This document shows, one piece after another, positions 14,951 through 23,515 of a stretch of 64,000 nt of DNA. The notes beneath the pieces are model-generated. The model had not been told where the DNA came from. It saw nothing but the letters and a program-made list of their open reading frames with translations, and ran no database searches. This stretch comes from Tsukamurella conjunctivitidis. GTDB lineage: Bacteria; Actinomycetota; Actinomycetes; Mycobacteriales; Mycobacteriaceae. The first letter of the stretch is position 1; each line of letters begins with the position of its first letter. The stretch spans positions 186,001-250,000 of the forward strand of contig NZ_VIGX01000006.1 of NCBI RefSeq assembly GCF_007858475.1. Reading direction: 5' to 3'. A program made the position numbers and the translations under genes.

Positions 14951-15193
14951 TCACGTCGTCGACGCCCGGTCCGTGAGCGTGTGGTGCCCACGATCACGGG
15001 CGCAGTGGGCACAGCAGTACACGGTCTCATCGACCTGGACGCCGTGCCCGATGATCCGGCACCCGCACCGTGCGCAGGAGGGGGCGAACGAAGTGATCGC
15101 GCACTCGAGGCTGTCGAAATGCCGGGTCTCGTCACCGCGCGTCATCGTGAACATGTCGTCGTACTCGTTGCCGCAGGTGTCGCACGTCGTCAT
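14951..15193 (-). CDS. Small cysteine-rich, probable zinc-binding protein
   Basis: An 80-residue protein with nine cysteines (positions 4, 7, 31, 40, 43, 45, 60, 61, 64) and several histidines. CDTCGNEYDD at the N-terminus, CARCGCRIIGHGV in the middle and YCCAHCARDRGHH near the end suggest one or two zinc ribbons. I recall similar unnamed proteins in actinobacteria, but no function. ATG at 15193 has GGAG 7 bases upstream. It lies 10 bases after the CBS gene and so is second in that SigF-promoted transcript; a metal-storage or redox-sensing role is only inference. Confidence 0.75.
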   Translation of the reverse strand: MTTCDTCGNEYDDMFTMTRGDETRHFDSLECAITSFAPSCARCGCRIIGHGVQVDETVYCCAHCARDRGHHTLTDRASTT

Positions 15194-15203
15194 CGTCCTG
15201 CTC

Positions 15204-15620
15204 CTAATCGAAGGACACGGCGGCGACGAGGTCGCCGACCCGCTGATCGGGGAGTGCTCGGGCGATGTCCGCCTGCGCGATGATCCCGACGAGGGTGTGT
15301 CCGTCGATGACGGGTACTCGGCGTACCTGGTGGTCCGCCATCGTCGAGAGGAGTTCCGTGGTGTCGTCGTCCGCACCGATCGTGACCGCTTCGCCCTGCG
15401 CGAGCTCGCCGGCGCGCACACTTGCAGGATCGTGCCCGCGTGCGACCACCTTGGTCACGATGTCGCGGTCCGTGATCATGCCCTTCAGGCGGCCGTCCTC
15501 GCCGCAGATCGGCAGTGCGCCGACGTGCAGTTCGCTCATGCGCCGTGCCGCGTCGGCCGCCGTATCCGTGCTGCCGATGCATTCGACGCTCGGCTGCATG
15601 ATGTCTCGTGCTCGAGTCAT
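15204..15620 (-). CDS. CBS-pair domain protein
   Basis: A 138-residue stand-alone Bateman module: CBS1 at about residues 1-65 (ARDIMQPSVECIG, then VGALPICGEDGRLKGMITDRDI) and CBS2 at about 70-130 (ELAQGEAVTIGADDDTTELLSTMADHQVRRVPVIDG, then LVGIIAQADI). Such modules bind adenine nucleotides and regulate partners; single CBS-pair proteins are common in actinobacterial dormancy and stress regulons. The start at 15620 has GGAAGGAG upstream; longer frames have no such site. A SigF-type promoter lies at 15677-15702. Confidence 0.88.
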   Translation of the reverse strand: MTRARDIMQPSVECIGSTDTAADAARRMSELHVGALPICGEDGRLKGMITDRDIVTKVVARGHDPASVRAGELAQGEAVTIGADDDTTELLSTMADHQVRRVPVIDGHTLVGIIAQADIARALPDQRVGDLVAAVSFD

Positions 15621-15676
15621 GTCTACTCTCCTTCCGTTCCGTTCCGGTCCGAGCCCCGGTGGCCCGCGGCACGGGC

Positions 15677-15702
15677 CTACCCCGCAGCTCGGCGCGGCAA
15701 AC
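15677..15702 (-). promoter_or_regulatory. SigF/SigB-type promoter for the CBS-domain gene
   Basis: On the minus strand GTTT (15702-15699), a 16-base spacer and GGGTAG (15682-15677), with the ATG at 15620 and a GGAAGGAG site in between. Confidence 0.78.
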
Positions 15703-15729
15703 ACCGGAGAGGGCCCTTCGCGCCCGCGG

Positions 15730-16386
15730 TCAGTGGACCCGGCGGTGGGCGGTGAGGAGGAGATGGTCGAAGCGCTCCCGGGCACTGCGGGAGAGCAGCG
15801 GCTCTTGCGCGGCGAAATCGTCGACGAGCTGCGCGGCGAGCAGTCGTAATTTGACGTTCGTCTCCTGGGAGCGCCAGCGCAGGATGTCGAAGGCTCGGTC
15901 GGCGGAGACGCCGTAGACGAACATCAGCACGCCTTTGGCGCGGTCGATGTCCTCACGGGCCGCGATCATGTCGGGCACGGTCTCCGCGAGTGACTGGCGG
16001 ATCTCCGACCGGACGGTGTCGGTGATGTCGATGTAGTAACCCTCGGTGCCGATCACGGCGCCGTCCTCCGACTCCATGCGGTCAGCGATCACGATGATGT
16101 GGTGCACCGTTCCGGCGGTGTCGATGATGCGGTGCCGGCTGCTGAAGGGCTCTCCGGAATCCATCGTGCGGCGCACCTGCTCGCGCACCGCCGGGGCATC
16201 ATCGGGGTGCTTGTGGGACAGGATCAGGTCGGTCGTCGGGACGACCTCGCCCGGCGCGTAGCCGTGCATCGCCGCGACCTCGTCGGACCAGTACCAGCGC
16301 TCCTCGTCGAAAGTGAGGCGGAAGCTCCCGAAGGATTGTGGAGCCCCGCCCACCGCATCGAGTGCCTCGTGGCGAGGGGATTGCAT
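15730..16386 (-). CDS. PAS-ANTAR domain RNA-binding regulator
   Basis: A 218-residue two-domain protein. Residues 15-130 form a PAS_3-type sensor (FGSFRLTFDEERWYWSDEV, then FSSRHRIIDTAGTVHHIIV). Residues about 145-205 form an ANTAR helix bundle (AREDIDRAKGVLMFVYGVSAD, then AFDILRWRSQETNVKLRLLAAQLV). ANTAR proteins bind paired hexaloop RNA hairpins and prevent termination; the PAS domain probably senses a small ligand or redox state. Its RNA targets are not evident here. Start at 16386 gives the usual short N-terminus; no promoter of SigF type was found upstream. Confidence 0.88.
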   Translation of the reverse strand: MQSPRHEALDAVGGAPQSFGSFRLTFDEERWYWSDEVAAMHGYAPGEVVPTTDLILSHKHPDDAPAVREQVRRTMDSGEPFSSRHRIIDTAGTVHHIIVIADRMESEDGAVIGTEGYYIDITDTVRSEIRQSLAETVPDMIAAREDIDRAKGVLMFVYGVSADRAFDILRWRSQETNVKLRLLAAQLVDDFAAQEPLLSRSARERFDHLLLTAHRRVH

Positions 16387-16544
16387 GTGCTGATCATACG
16401 GCGAAATTCTCTCCCCACCAGCCCTATTCGGTCTCGCAGAGCGAAAGCGGAGTGAACCCCTGTTGCGATTCGTGCCAGCCCCGTCCCGCTGCCGGACGTC
16501 GCGATGTGCTTCGCGCAAGGTCTGAGAACGCCTCTCGTCAACAT

Positions 16545-16571
16545 CTAGCACTCGTGCGAAGAGAGTGCTAA
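16545..16571. promoter_or_regulatory. CIRCE operator (HrcA binding site)
   Basis: CTAGCACTC, 9 bases, GAGTGCTAA. Seventeen of the 18 arm positions match the HrcA operator TTAGCACTC-N9-GAGTGCTAA. It lies 74 bases before the Hsp20 start codon, where HrcA binding would block transcription. Confidence 0.93.
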
Positions 16572-16644
16572 AACTAGTACTGCACAGTTGAAGAGTCGCT
16601 CGTCAGAGTGGCGGGCGGCCTGGAGTTCACGGGAGGTGTTTGCT

Positions 16645-17136
16645 GTGCTGAGGTTCGACCCATTCTCCGAGTTGGATGCTGTGGCCCAGGGCCTGTTGAC
16701 TGCGAACCGGGAAACCGGATCGCCGCGCTCGCCGCGGTTCATGCCGATGGACCTCTACCAGGTGGACGACCACTACGTCCTCACAGCCGACCTACCGGGC
16801 GCGGACCCCGGCTCCATCGACGTCGACGTCGAGAACGGTGTCCTCACTCTCACGGGCCGGCGGACGGCGATGCCCGATTCCGGGGTGAGGTGGCTGGCCA
16901 GTGAGCGCTTCTCCGGCGTCTACCGCCGGCAGCTCACCCTCGGCGACAGCATCGACACCGCTGGGATCGCCGCGCGCTATGACAACGGTGTTCTCACGGT
17001 GACGATTCCGATCGCCGAGCGCGCGAAACCCCGCCGGATCGTCGTCGAGCAGGGCTCCGACGAACCGCAGTGCGAACAACTCGCCGTCGAGTCCAGTGCG
17101 GCCGACGACGACGCACGCGTCGACGTAGCCGGATAG
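16645..17136 (+). CDS. Hsp20 / alpha-crystallin small heat-shock protein
   Basis: A 163-residue small heat-shock protein that would form oligomers and hold unfolding proteins. It starts VLRFDPFSELDAVAQGLL, the usual N-terminus; the alpha-crystallin domain runs about residues 33-130 (PMDLYQVDDHYVLTADLPGA, GVLTLTGRR, RRQLTLGDSIDTAGIAARYDNGVLTVTIPIAE). The conserved A-x-x-x-N-G-V-L motif reads ARYDNGVLTV. The C-terminal tail is acidic. GTG at 16645 has GGGAGG 8 bases upstream. Unlike its neighbours it has a CIRCE element, so control by HrcA heat-shock repressor is expected. Confidence 0.93.
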   Translation: MLRFDPFSELDAVAQGLLTANRETGSPRSPRFMPMDLYQVDDHYVLTADLPGADPGSIDVDVENGVLTLTGRRTAMPDSGVRWLASERFSGVYRRQLTLGDSIDTAGIAARYDNGVLTVTIPIAERAKPRRIVVEQGSDEPQCEQLAVESSAADDDARVDVAG

Positions 17137-17201
17137 TTCCGGAGTGGTGGCGGGCGGGCGCGACCGGCTCGCCACCACCCGACCGTGATCGGAGGGCGGA
17201 C

Positions 17202-17378
17202 ATGCAACAGAGCAACGATCCCCGTATCCGGGACCTGGGAATCGGCGTGCCCCACGCGGACCCGGCGGATCTCGCCGAGCAGGCGCGCAGCGTCGACCTC
17301 GACGCCGTGGTCGAGGACTACCCCTGGGTCCGCCGCGACGAGGTGCTGACCATCGACGGTCGGCGGTTCTTCATCTAG
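17202..17378 (+). CDS. Short hypothetical protein downstream of Hsp20
   Basis: A 58-residue protein starting MQQSNDPRIRDLGIGVPHAD and ending VLTIDGRRFFI. No domain is recognised. ATG at 17202 is preceded by GGAGGG at a good distance, and a terminator-like stem-loop follows at 17412. It lies 65 bases after Hsp20 and may share its transcript. Confidence 0.55.
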   Translation: MQQSNDPRIRDLGIGVPHADPADLAEQARSVDLDAVVEDYPWVRRDEVLTIDGRRFFI

Positions 17379-17411
17379 ACGACGTCCCGCGGCACACAGG
17401 CCACGCTGCGA

Positions 17412-17453
17412 GGGTCGGGGGCCCCTTGACGGGCTGGTCGGAGCCCCCGACCC
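17412..17453 (+). terminator. Terminator after the Hsp20 transcript
   Basis: GGGTCGGGGGC (17412-17422) pairs with GCCCCCGACCC (17443-17453), an 11-base perfect stem with a 20-base loop, 33 bases beyond the small downstream gene. Confidence 0.8.
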
Positions 17454-17505
17454 GATTCCCTCGTGTTTCCGACCGGCCCCTGGAGTCCATGAGGAAGAAG
17501 ACGTC

Positions 17506-17850
17506 ATGAGATCTCTGCATCGGCTCACCACGACGATCGAGGCCGAACACCCGATCCCCACCGCCGACGGCGCCCGCGTCATCGGCACGGTGGAGGTCGT
17601 CAGCGAGTGCGCTCCGTCCGGCCGGGCTGAAATGCGCTGTCGCGCCGTGGGCGACGACACCTGGCATCCCGTCGCGGGAGGCAGCGCCGACCTGCGGGAT
17701 CCGGCGGACCTCCCGTTCCATCATTCGGCGACCCTGTCCCGGCTGCTGACTCACCTGCCCCCGCCCGCCCAGGCCGATCCCGACGCCGCGTTCTACTTCT
17801 GCGACGACCTCGACGCGCCACCGCCAGCGGCGGCGCAGCTCGCCTCCTGA
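17506..17850 (+). CDS. Hypothetical protein
   Basis: A 114-residue soluble protein with no recognised domain. It has a strand-rich N-terminal half (TTTIEAEHPIPTADGARVIG) and a proline-rich end. GAGGAAG lies just before the ATG. It converges on the SRPBCC gene with a 13-base gap. Its place at the end of the stress island is the only hint of a role. Confidence 0.6.
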   Translation: MRSLHRLTTTIEAEHPIPTADGARVIGTVEVVSECAPSGRAEMRCRAVGDDTWHPVAGGSADLRDPADLPFHHSATLSRLLTHLPPPAQADPDAAFYFCDDLDAPPPAAAQLAS

Positions 17851-17863
17851 TCGGGACGGGTGG

Positions 17864-18346
17864 TCACCGGTCGGTGGCCTCGACGGCCGACCGGATGCCG
17901 GCGAGAGTGCGCTCCATGCCCTCGAGCAGGAGGGCCGTGAACGCCTCCTGCCCGCCGAGGTGGCTCTCGGTGAGGTCGAGTGAGAACTGCGAGATCCCGT
18001 CCGGCGCCTCCCGGCGCTGCGTCAGGACGGTGCCGTCGCCCTCGGATTCGAGCGTGAACGACCAGATCGTGTAGTTCTCCTCGATGCGGAAGGCGATCGC
18101 GTGCGCGGGCTCGTGTCGTACGACCTCGCCGTGCGTGACCCATTCGAGTTCTCCCAGGTGGTTGAGGTTGGTGAAGCGCGTGCCCAGGCGGACGTCGGCC
18201 GCGGGCGCGCGCAGCCTGACGGAGGCCACCTGGGGGCTCCACTCGGGCATGCGCCGCACATCGCCCACCGCCTCCCAGACGGTGGCCGGCGGGGCGGCGA
18301 TGGTCACCGTGCGCTCCAGGAGCGGTGCGAAAGCGTTGTCGGACAT
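17864..18346 (-). CDS. SRPBCC-family (START-like) protein
   Basis: A 160-residue SRPBCC/polyketide-cyclase-like protein with a hydrophobic pocket for a small ligand. The opening ERTVTIAAPPATVWEAVGDVRRMPEWSPQVASVRL is the family hallmark (quoted as ERTVTIAAPPATVWEAVGDV plus PEWSPQV), and the long C-terminal helix GMERTLAGIRSAVE closes the pocket. The ligand is unknown. It is divergent from a TetR regulator with a perfect 18-base palindrome between them, so it is probably that regulator's target. Confidence 0.82.
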   Translation of the reverse strand: MSDNAFAPLLERTVTIAAPPATVWEAVGDVRRMPEWSPQVASVRLRAPAADVRLGTRFTNLNHLGELEWVTHGEVVRHEPAHAIAFRIEENYTIWSFTLESEGDGTVLTQRREAPDGISQFSLDLTESHLGGQEAFTALLLEGMERTLAGIRSAVEATDR

Positions 18347-18361
18347 GGCCCTCCCAATCAG

Positions 18362-18379
18362 TACGACCGATCGGTCGTA
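18362..18379. promoter_or_regulatory. Probable TetR operator
   Basis: An 18-base perfect palindrome (TACGACCGATCGGTCGTA) lies 16 bases upstream of the SRPBCC start codon and 69 bases before the TetR gene. Its symmetry and place between divergent genes fit a TetR operator controlling both. Confidence 0.8.
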
Positions 18380-18447
18380 AACATGGCTCGACGGTACTCC
18401 GTCCGCCGCGCCCCGTCCAGAGCGATCGCGTGGCTACAGTTGAACCC

Positions 18448-19062
18448 ATGACCACACCGGCGACCGCCGACCGCCGGCGGGCGCGCGGCGACGCCACCCG
18501 GCGCCGCGTCGCGCGGGCCGCCGCCGACCTGGCGACCGTCCACGGCCTGGACACGATCACCGTGGGTGGCCTGGCCGCCGCGACCGGCGTCAGCAAGAGC
18601 GGCATCCTCACCGTCTTCCCGACGCGCGAGGCGATCCAGGTCGCCGCCGTCGCGGAGGCGCGCCGTGTCTACATCGACGTGGTGATCCGGCCCGCGCTGG
18701 CGGTGTCGCCCGGCGCCGACAGGCTGCACGCCCTCCTCGACGCGTGGGTCGGGTACCTCCGCGCCGAGACCTTTCCGGGTGGCTGCTTCGTGACGGCCAC
18801 CGCGACGGAGTACGGCCACCGGACAGGCGCGGTCGCCGAAGCGGTCCGGAACCTGAAGCGGGAATGGCTCGATCTCCTCGAGTCCGAGTTCGCGGCTGAG
18901 GGGGCCGCCGACCCCGCGGCGGCCGCGTTCCGGCTGGACGCCTACCTCGCAGCGGCGAACACCCGACGCGAACTCTTCGGCGACGACGCCGAACTCGACC
19001 GCGCCCGTGCGTTGGCCGCGGAGGTCATCGACGCCGCCGGTGGGCGTCACATCGGCGCGTAG
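18448..19062 (+). CDS. TetR-family transcriptional regulator
   Basis: A 204-residue TetR/AcrR repressor. The N-terminal helix-turn-helix is at about residues 17-62 (RRRVARAAADLATVHGLDTI, then LAAATGVSKSGILTVFPTREAIQVAAV). The C-terminal half resembles the TetR_C group with GGCFVTATATEYGHRTGAVAEAV, which often binds small hydrophobic ligands. The start at 18448 lies 7 bases after a TACAGT -10 box, so the mRNA is probably leaderless. It is divergent from the SRPBCC gene with a palindromic operator, suggesting autoregulation. The 3' end overlaps the convergent gene by 16 bases. Confidence 0.88.
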   Translation: MTTPATADRRRARGDATRRRVARAAADLATVHGLDTITVGGLAAATGVSKSGILTVFPTREAIQVAAVAEARRVYIDVVIRPALAVSPGADRLHALLDAWVGYLRAETFPGGCFVTATATEYGHRTGAVAEAVRNLKREWLDLLESEFAAEGAADPAAAAFRLDAYLAAANTRRELFGDDAELDRARALAAEVIDAAGGRHIGA

Positions 19063-19424
19063 CCGTCCTTGTCGCCGAAGCAGAAATCGCAGGTGTCGTC
19101 GTTCTCGCTGCCGTAGTCCGCGAACGCGGCGATCGGGGCGATCGCGGCGTGCGCGACGGCGGGTTCCACCTGCGGTCCTCGGCCCTTACTCAGCTGGTCG
19201 AGCCGTGCGAGGCTCGCGTCGAACGGGGAGGAGCCGCGGCCCGGCGTGGCATCGGCGACCGCTGTCCCGTCGACGAACACCGTGTACAGATCGTGTTCGG
19301 GGAAGCCATGATTGACCCGCAGGACCCACCAAGCGTCGTCGACGACGGCGGCGTACGGGAAGTACCGCAACCCCGTGTGGCGCCACGCGGGCCGCGTGGC
19401 GCGCACCTCATCGAGCCCGATCAT
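19047..19424 (-). CDS. Hypothetical protein with C-terminal CxxC motif
   Basis: A 125-residue protein with no recognised domain, containing RYFPYAAVVDDAWWVLRVNHGFPEHDLYTVFVDG (given in part as RYFPYAAVVDDAWWVLRVN) and, near the end, DTCDFCFGDKDGY, a CxxC that could bind a metal. Similar unnamed proteins occur in actinobacteria to my recollection. It overlaps the 3' end of the TetR gene by 16 bases and lies just after the Lon-domain gene in the same direction, so the two may be co-transcribed. Confidence 0.6.
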   Translation of the reverse strand: MIGLDEVRATRPAWRHTGLRYFPYAAVVDDAWWVLRVNHGFPEHDLYTVFVDGTAVADATPGRGSSPFDASLARLDQLSKGRGPQVEPAVAHAAIAPIAAFADYGSENDDTCDFCFGDKDGYAPM

Positions 19425-19460
19425 CCGCCGGGGAGGGGGTCGTGGGGCATGGGACTGCTC

Positions 19461-20078
19461 CTACTGCAACCGGAAACGCAGCGTCGCGAGTAGGTCGTCG
19501 AGCGCGTCGCCCAGCACGCGAACGCGGTCGGCGGGGCCGGCCGCTGCCAGCGCGCGATGCCGGTCGGCATCCGAGAGCGGCAGCGCACGCGCGAGGTAGT
19601 AGCTGCGTTCGACCGGATCCTCCGGGAGCGTCAACTTCGGCCATGCCCGCGGCTTGACGCCCTCGGCGCGCGCGAGCCGCGCCGCCAGCCTTTCGGCCTC
19701 GCCGCGCTTGCTCAACAGCGGGATCAGGTCCACGGCGCGTTGCACCTCGTCCGGCCAGAGGTCGGCCTCCGCGAGGGGATAGGGATCGTCGGGCAGCCAC
19801 CGCGCGACCCGCACTCGTTCGACGCCCCGGCAGAGCAGCGTGAACTCGCCGCCGGCGCGGCGCACGTACCGGTCGATGAGCGCCACGGTGCCGACGTCCG
19901 TGCGCACGTCGCCGCCGCCCACCTCGCTGCCGCGCTCGATGAGCACCACCCCGAACCGGCCGTCCGTCGCGAGACACTGCTCCACCATCCGGCGGTACCG
20001 AGGTTCGAAGACGCGCAGCGGCAGCTCCTCGCCCGGGAGGAGGACGGCACCGAGCGGGAACATCGGCAGTTCGGTCAC
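19461..20078 (-). CDS. Lon-substrate-binding (LAN) domain protein
   Basis: A 205-residue protein made of the N-terminal substrate-binding domain of Lon protease without ATPase or protease parts. The hallmark LPMFPLGAVLLPGEELPLRVFEPRYRRMVEQCL (seen as PMFPLGAVLLPGEELPLRVF and EPRYRRMVE) is at residues 4-36, followed by FGVVLIERGSEVGG. Stand-alone LAN proteins are common in actinobacteria and have no settled function. The start is GTG at 20078, 37 bases from the divergent MDMPI gene. Frames extending further upstream are not supported by family length. Confidence 0.87.
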   Translation of the reverse strand: MTELPMFPLGAVLLPGEELPLRVFEPRYRRMVEQCLATDGRFGVVLIERGSEVGGGDVRTDVGTVALIDRYVRRAGGEFTLLCRGVERVRVARWLPDDPYPLAEADLWPDEVQRAVDLIPLLSKRGEAERLAARLARAEGVKPRAWPKLTLPEDPVERSYYLARALPLSDADRHRALAAAGPADRVRVLGDALDDLLATLRFRLQ

Positions 20079-20115
20079 CGCTACAGCATGCACCGTCCGC
20101 GGTATCGTCACCGGC

Positions 20116-20865
20116 ATGACCGCCCCGAACGAGTGGCTCGCGGCCCTGGAGCGCGACGGCGGCGCGATCGCGGCGACGTCCCCGGAGCACCTGGACCTCG
20201 ACGTTCCGACGTGTCCCGGATGGACCGTGCGCGACCTCGTCGTGCACCTCGGGGGAGTGCATCGCTGGGCCGCGACCTTCCTCGCCGAGGGGCCCGACTC
20301 GACCACCCGGTTGGCCCCGATCGAGGACGACGCGCCCTCCGGTGCGGCCGTGACGGCCTGGTACCGCGACCGGCTCGACGGGCTCCTGCGGGAACTGCGA
20401 CGGCACGGCGCCGAGGAGCCGGCCCGTGCCTTCAACGGCCGCGTGACCGCCGCCTTCTGGATGCGCCGCCAGGCCCTCGAGACCGCAGTGCACAGGTGGG
20501 ATGCCGAGAACGCGTGGGACGCAGCGGTCCCGGTCGAGTCCGTCCTCGCCGGTGACGGGATCGAGGAGTGGGCACAGGTCTTCGCCGGACGGTTCCTCTC
20601 CCGAGGCCCCGGCCTACCGGACGAACTCGTCGGGCGGACCATCCACCTGCACGGCACCGATCGCGACGACGCGGAGTGGACTCTGGCGCTCGACCGGCAG
20701 GCCGTCGCCGTCGGGCGCGGGCACGCGAAGGGCGATGCCGCGCTCCGGGGCGCCACGTCCGACTTGTACCTCGCGCTCTGGCGCCGCGTCCCGGTGACCC
20801 GGCTCGAGACCTTCGGTGACGGCACCGTCGTCCCGCGGTTGCTGGACGCGGTGCAGGTGACGTGA
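20116..20865 (+). CDS. MDMPI-domain (mycothiol-dependent) enzyme, copy 1
   Basis: A 249-residue maleylpyruvate-isomerase family protein, a DinB-like bundle that uses mycothiol and a metal. Key positions are H in VRDLVVHLGGVHRWA (about residues 40-55) and the E/H pair in RRQALETAVHRWDAE (about 117-131); these give the three-histidine metal site. The C-terminal ~100 residues are the MDMPI_C domain ending LYLALWRR. The reaction is unknown. ATG follows a TATCGT -10 box by 7 bases (leaderless). It resembles the gene at 21621 throughout, so the two are paralogues on either side of a secreted-protein gene. Confidence 0.85.
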   Translation: MTAPNEWLAALERDGGAIAATSPEHLDLDVPTCPGWTVRDLVVHLGGVHRWAATFLAEGPDSTTRLAPIEDDAPSGAAVTAWYRDRLDGLLRELRRHGAEEPARAFNGRVTAAFWMRRQALETAVHRWDAENAWDAAVPVESVLAGDGIEEWAQVFAGRFLSRGPGLPDELVGRTIHLHGTDRDDAEWTLALDRQAVAVGRGHAKGDAALRGATSDLYLALWRRVPVTRLETFGDGTVVPRLLDAVQVT

Positions 20866-20881
20866 CTGCGCCCGGCCGCCG

Positions 20882-21502
20882 CTAACGCACCTGGAGGGCG
20901 CGGATCACCGCGTCGACTTTGCCGCGCGCGTCGGTGTTGGTCTTGTTCGCGCCACCGAGGAAGTACGACGTCGGGGTCGTATCGAGAACGATGATCGTGA
21001 ACCAGTCCGACTCCGGGGCGCCTCCGGCTCCCCGCGGGGTATTCGCGTTGAGGTCGAGCCGCGTGCCCTTCACGCCGTCGATGACGACGGGCCGGGCCCG
21101 TCGATCGGTGGTGGTGCGCTGCGCCTGTCCGGACCGGTCCGGGAAGCGGCAGAGCGAGAACGCGAGCGCCATGGACGTGGTGTCGTGGCTGCCGGGGCTG
21201 ACCCGGAGTCGCCCGACCTCGACGAGGTTCATCACGTTGCCGCCCGGCGAGTACCGGGCCGCGGCGGTCGTCGCCGCACCGGCGGAGTAGCCGGTGTCGA
21301 GGTCCCATCCGCCGACCAGTGCTGCGGGGAAGGTCAGGGGAGCGGTGCCGAAGAGACCACCGGCGGTCGACGGCGCACCGACATCGGGCGACTGGCTGCA
21401 GGTGACGGTGTTCGGCTCGGCCTGCGCCGTCGGCGGCATGAGCGCAGCGAGTGCGGCAGTGGTGGCGGCGACCGCCGCGACGGTGACGTTCCGGAATCCC
21501 AT
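20882..21502 (-). CDS. Secreted protein of unknown function
   Basis: A 206-residue exported protein. Residues 1-28 are a Sec signal peptide (short basic start, then VAAVAATTAALAALM) with a likely cut after AQA. The mature part begins EPNTVTCSQSPD, has two cysteines (one near the start, one in SLCRFPDRSG) that could form a disulfide, and ends NTDARGKVDAVIRALQVR. I do not recognise the family with confidence; the end resembles LpqN/LpqT-type actinobacterial exported proteins. ATG at 21502 has GGGGAGAA upstream. It lies between two MDMPI genes on the opposite strand. Confidence 0.72.
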   Translation of the reverse strand: MGFRNVTVAAVAATTAALAALMPPTAQAEPNTVTCSQSPDVGAPSTAGGLFGTAPLTFPAALVGGWDLDTGYSAGAATTAAARYSPGGNVMNLVEVGRLRVSPGSHDTTSMALAFSLCRFPDRSGQAQRTTTDRRARPVVIDGVKGTRLDLNANTPRGAGGAPESDWFTIIVLDTTPTSYFLGGANKTNTDARGKVDAVIRALQVR

Positions 21503-21620
21503 TTCTCCCCAATCCTCAATACTGCATGATGTGTTGGAAATTAACATTGAGTGGGGAATCGGGCGGGACGAATCCGCATCGCGCAGCGCGACCGGCCTCC
21601 GGGTTCGTAGGGTCGTGGCC

Positions 21621-22361
21621 ATGACGAAGCAGCTCTGGCTCGACTCCATCGCCGCCGACGGCGCCCGCATCGCCGCCATCGCCCCCGCCTCCCTCGGTCT
21701 GCCCGTGCCCAGCTGCCCGGGGTGGACGGTGCGCGACGGTGTCGTCCACACCGCCGGCGCCCACCGCTGGGCCACCGCCTTCCTGCAAGCGGGCGCGGAC
21801 TCGAAGGAGCGGTTCGTCCCCGATGTCTCGGACGTGCCCGACGGCGACGCCGTGCTGCAGTGGTACGCGGGGGTCAATGCCGCGCTGCTCGACGAGCTGC
21901 GGCGGCACGAGCCCGACGAGCCCGCTCGCGCCTTCATCGGCCGTACCGTCGCCGCGTTCTGGATGCGGCGGATGACGCAGGAGGTCTCCATCCACCGCTG
22001 GGACCTGCAGAACTCACTGCCGGGCGGCGCCGAAGCCCTTCCCGCCTGGACCGCGGCCGACGGCATCACGGAGCTGACGCAGATGCAGATCCCGTTGATC
22101 GTCGGCAAGAAGGGGCTGCCCGACGCTCTGGTGGGGAAGGTCATCGTGATCGAGGCGACCGACACGGGCGACCGGTGGACGCTGCGCCTGCGCGCCGACG
22201 GCATCGACGTGCTCGATGAGTCCGTGCCCGCCGATGTGACGCTGCGCGGCGCCGCATCGGACCTGGACCTGGTGCTGTGGCGGCGGACCGAGCCCGGCAC
22301 CGTCGACCTGGTGGGGGACCGGACCGTACTCGACGGGCTGCTCGATGTCGTGATCATCTGA
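21621..22361 (+). CDS. MDMPI-domain (mycothiol-dependent) enzyme, copy 2
   Basis: A 246-residue paralogue of the gene at 20116. The same landmarks are present: CPGWTVRDGVVHTAGAHRWA, AFWMRRMTQEVSIHRWDLQN with the metal-site His and Glu, and an MDMPI_C end with LDLVLWRR. The family includes maleylpyruvate isomerases and mycothiol transferases; no specific substrate can be read off. ATG follows a TAGGGT box by 7 bases, a leaderless arrangement. The gap to nrdF is 114 bases. Confidence 0.85.
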   Translation: MTKQLWLDSIAADGARIAAIAPASLGLPVPSCPGWTVRDGVVHTAGAHRWATAFLQAGADSKERFVPDVSDVPDGDAVLQWYAGVNAALLDELRRHEPDEPARAFIGRTVAAFWMRRMTQEVSIHRWDLQNSLPGGAEALPAWTAADGITELTQMQIPLIVGKKGLPDALVGKVIVIEATDTGDRWTLRLRADGIDVLDESVPADVTLRGAASDLDLVLWRRTEPGTVDLVGDRTVLDGLLDVVII

Positions 22362-22469
22362 CGCCGACACGCCGAACTGGCCCGATGGCACTAGGTCTTG
22401 CGTTCCTCGGTCTTGTCGGCCCCAAGGGGTAGTGTCATGGGCGTTGAAATCCAGCTCCGCGAAAACTGA

Positions 22470-23480
<1,011 letters not shown>

Positions 23481-23515
23481 CGGAGTTCGTCGCGAAGCAG
23501 CAGCCCACCATCGGT

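Noticed and set aside
18346-18380. GTTT in the SRPBCC-TetR gap as a SigF-type -35 on the minus strand
   Set aside because: No GGGTA follows at the right distance; the palindrome explains the region better.
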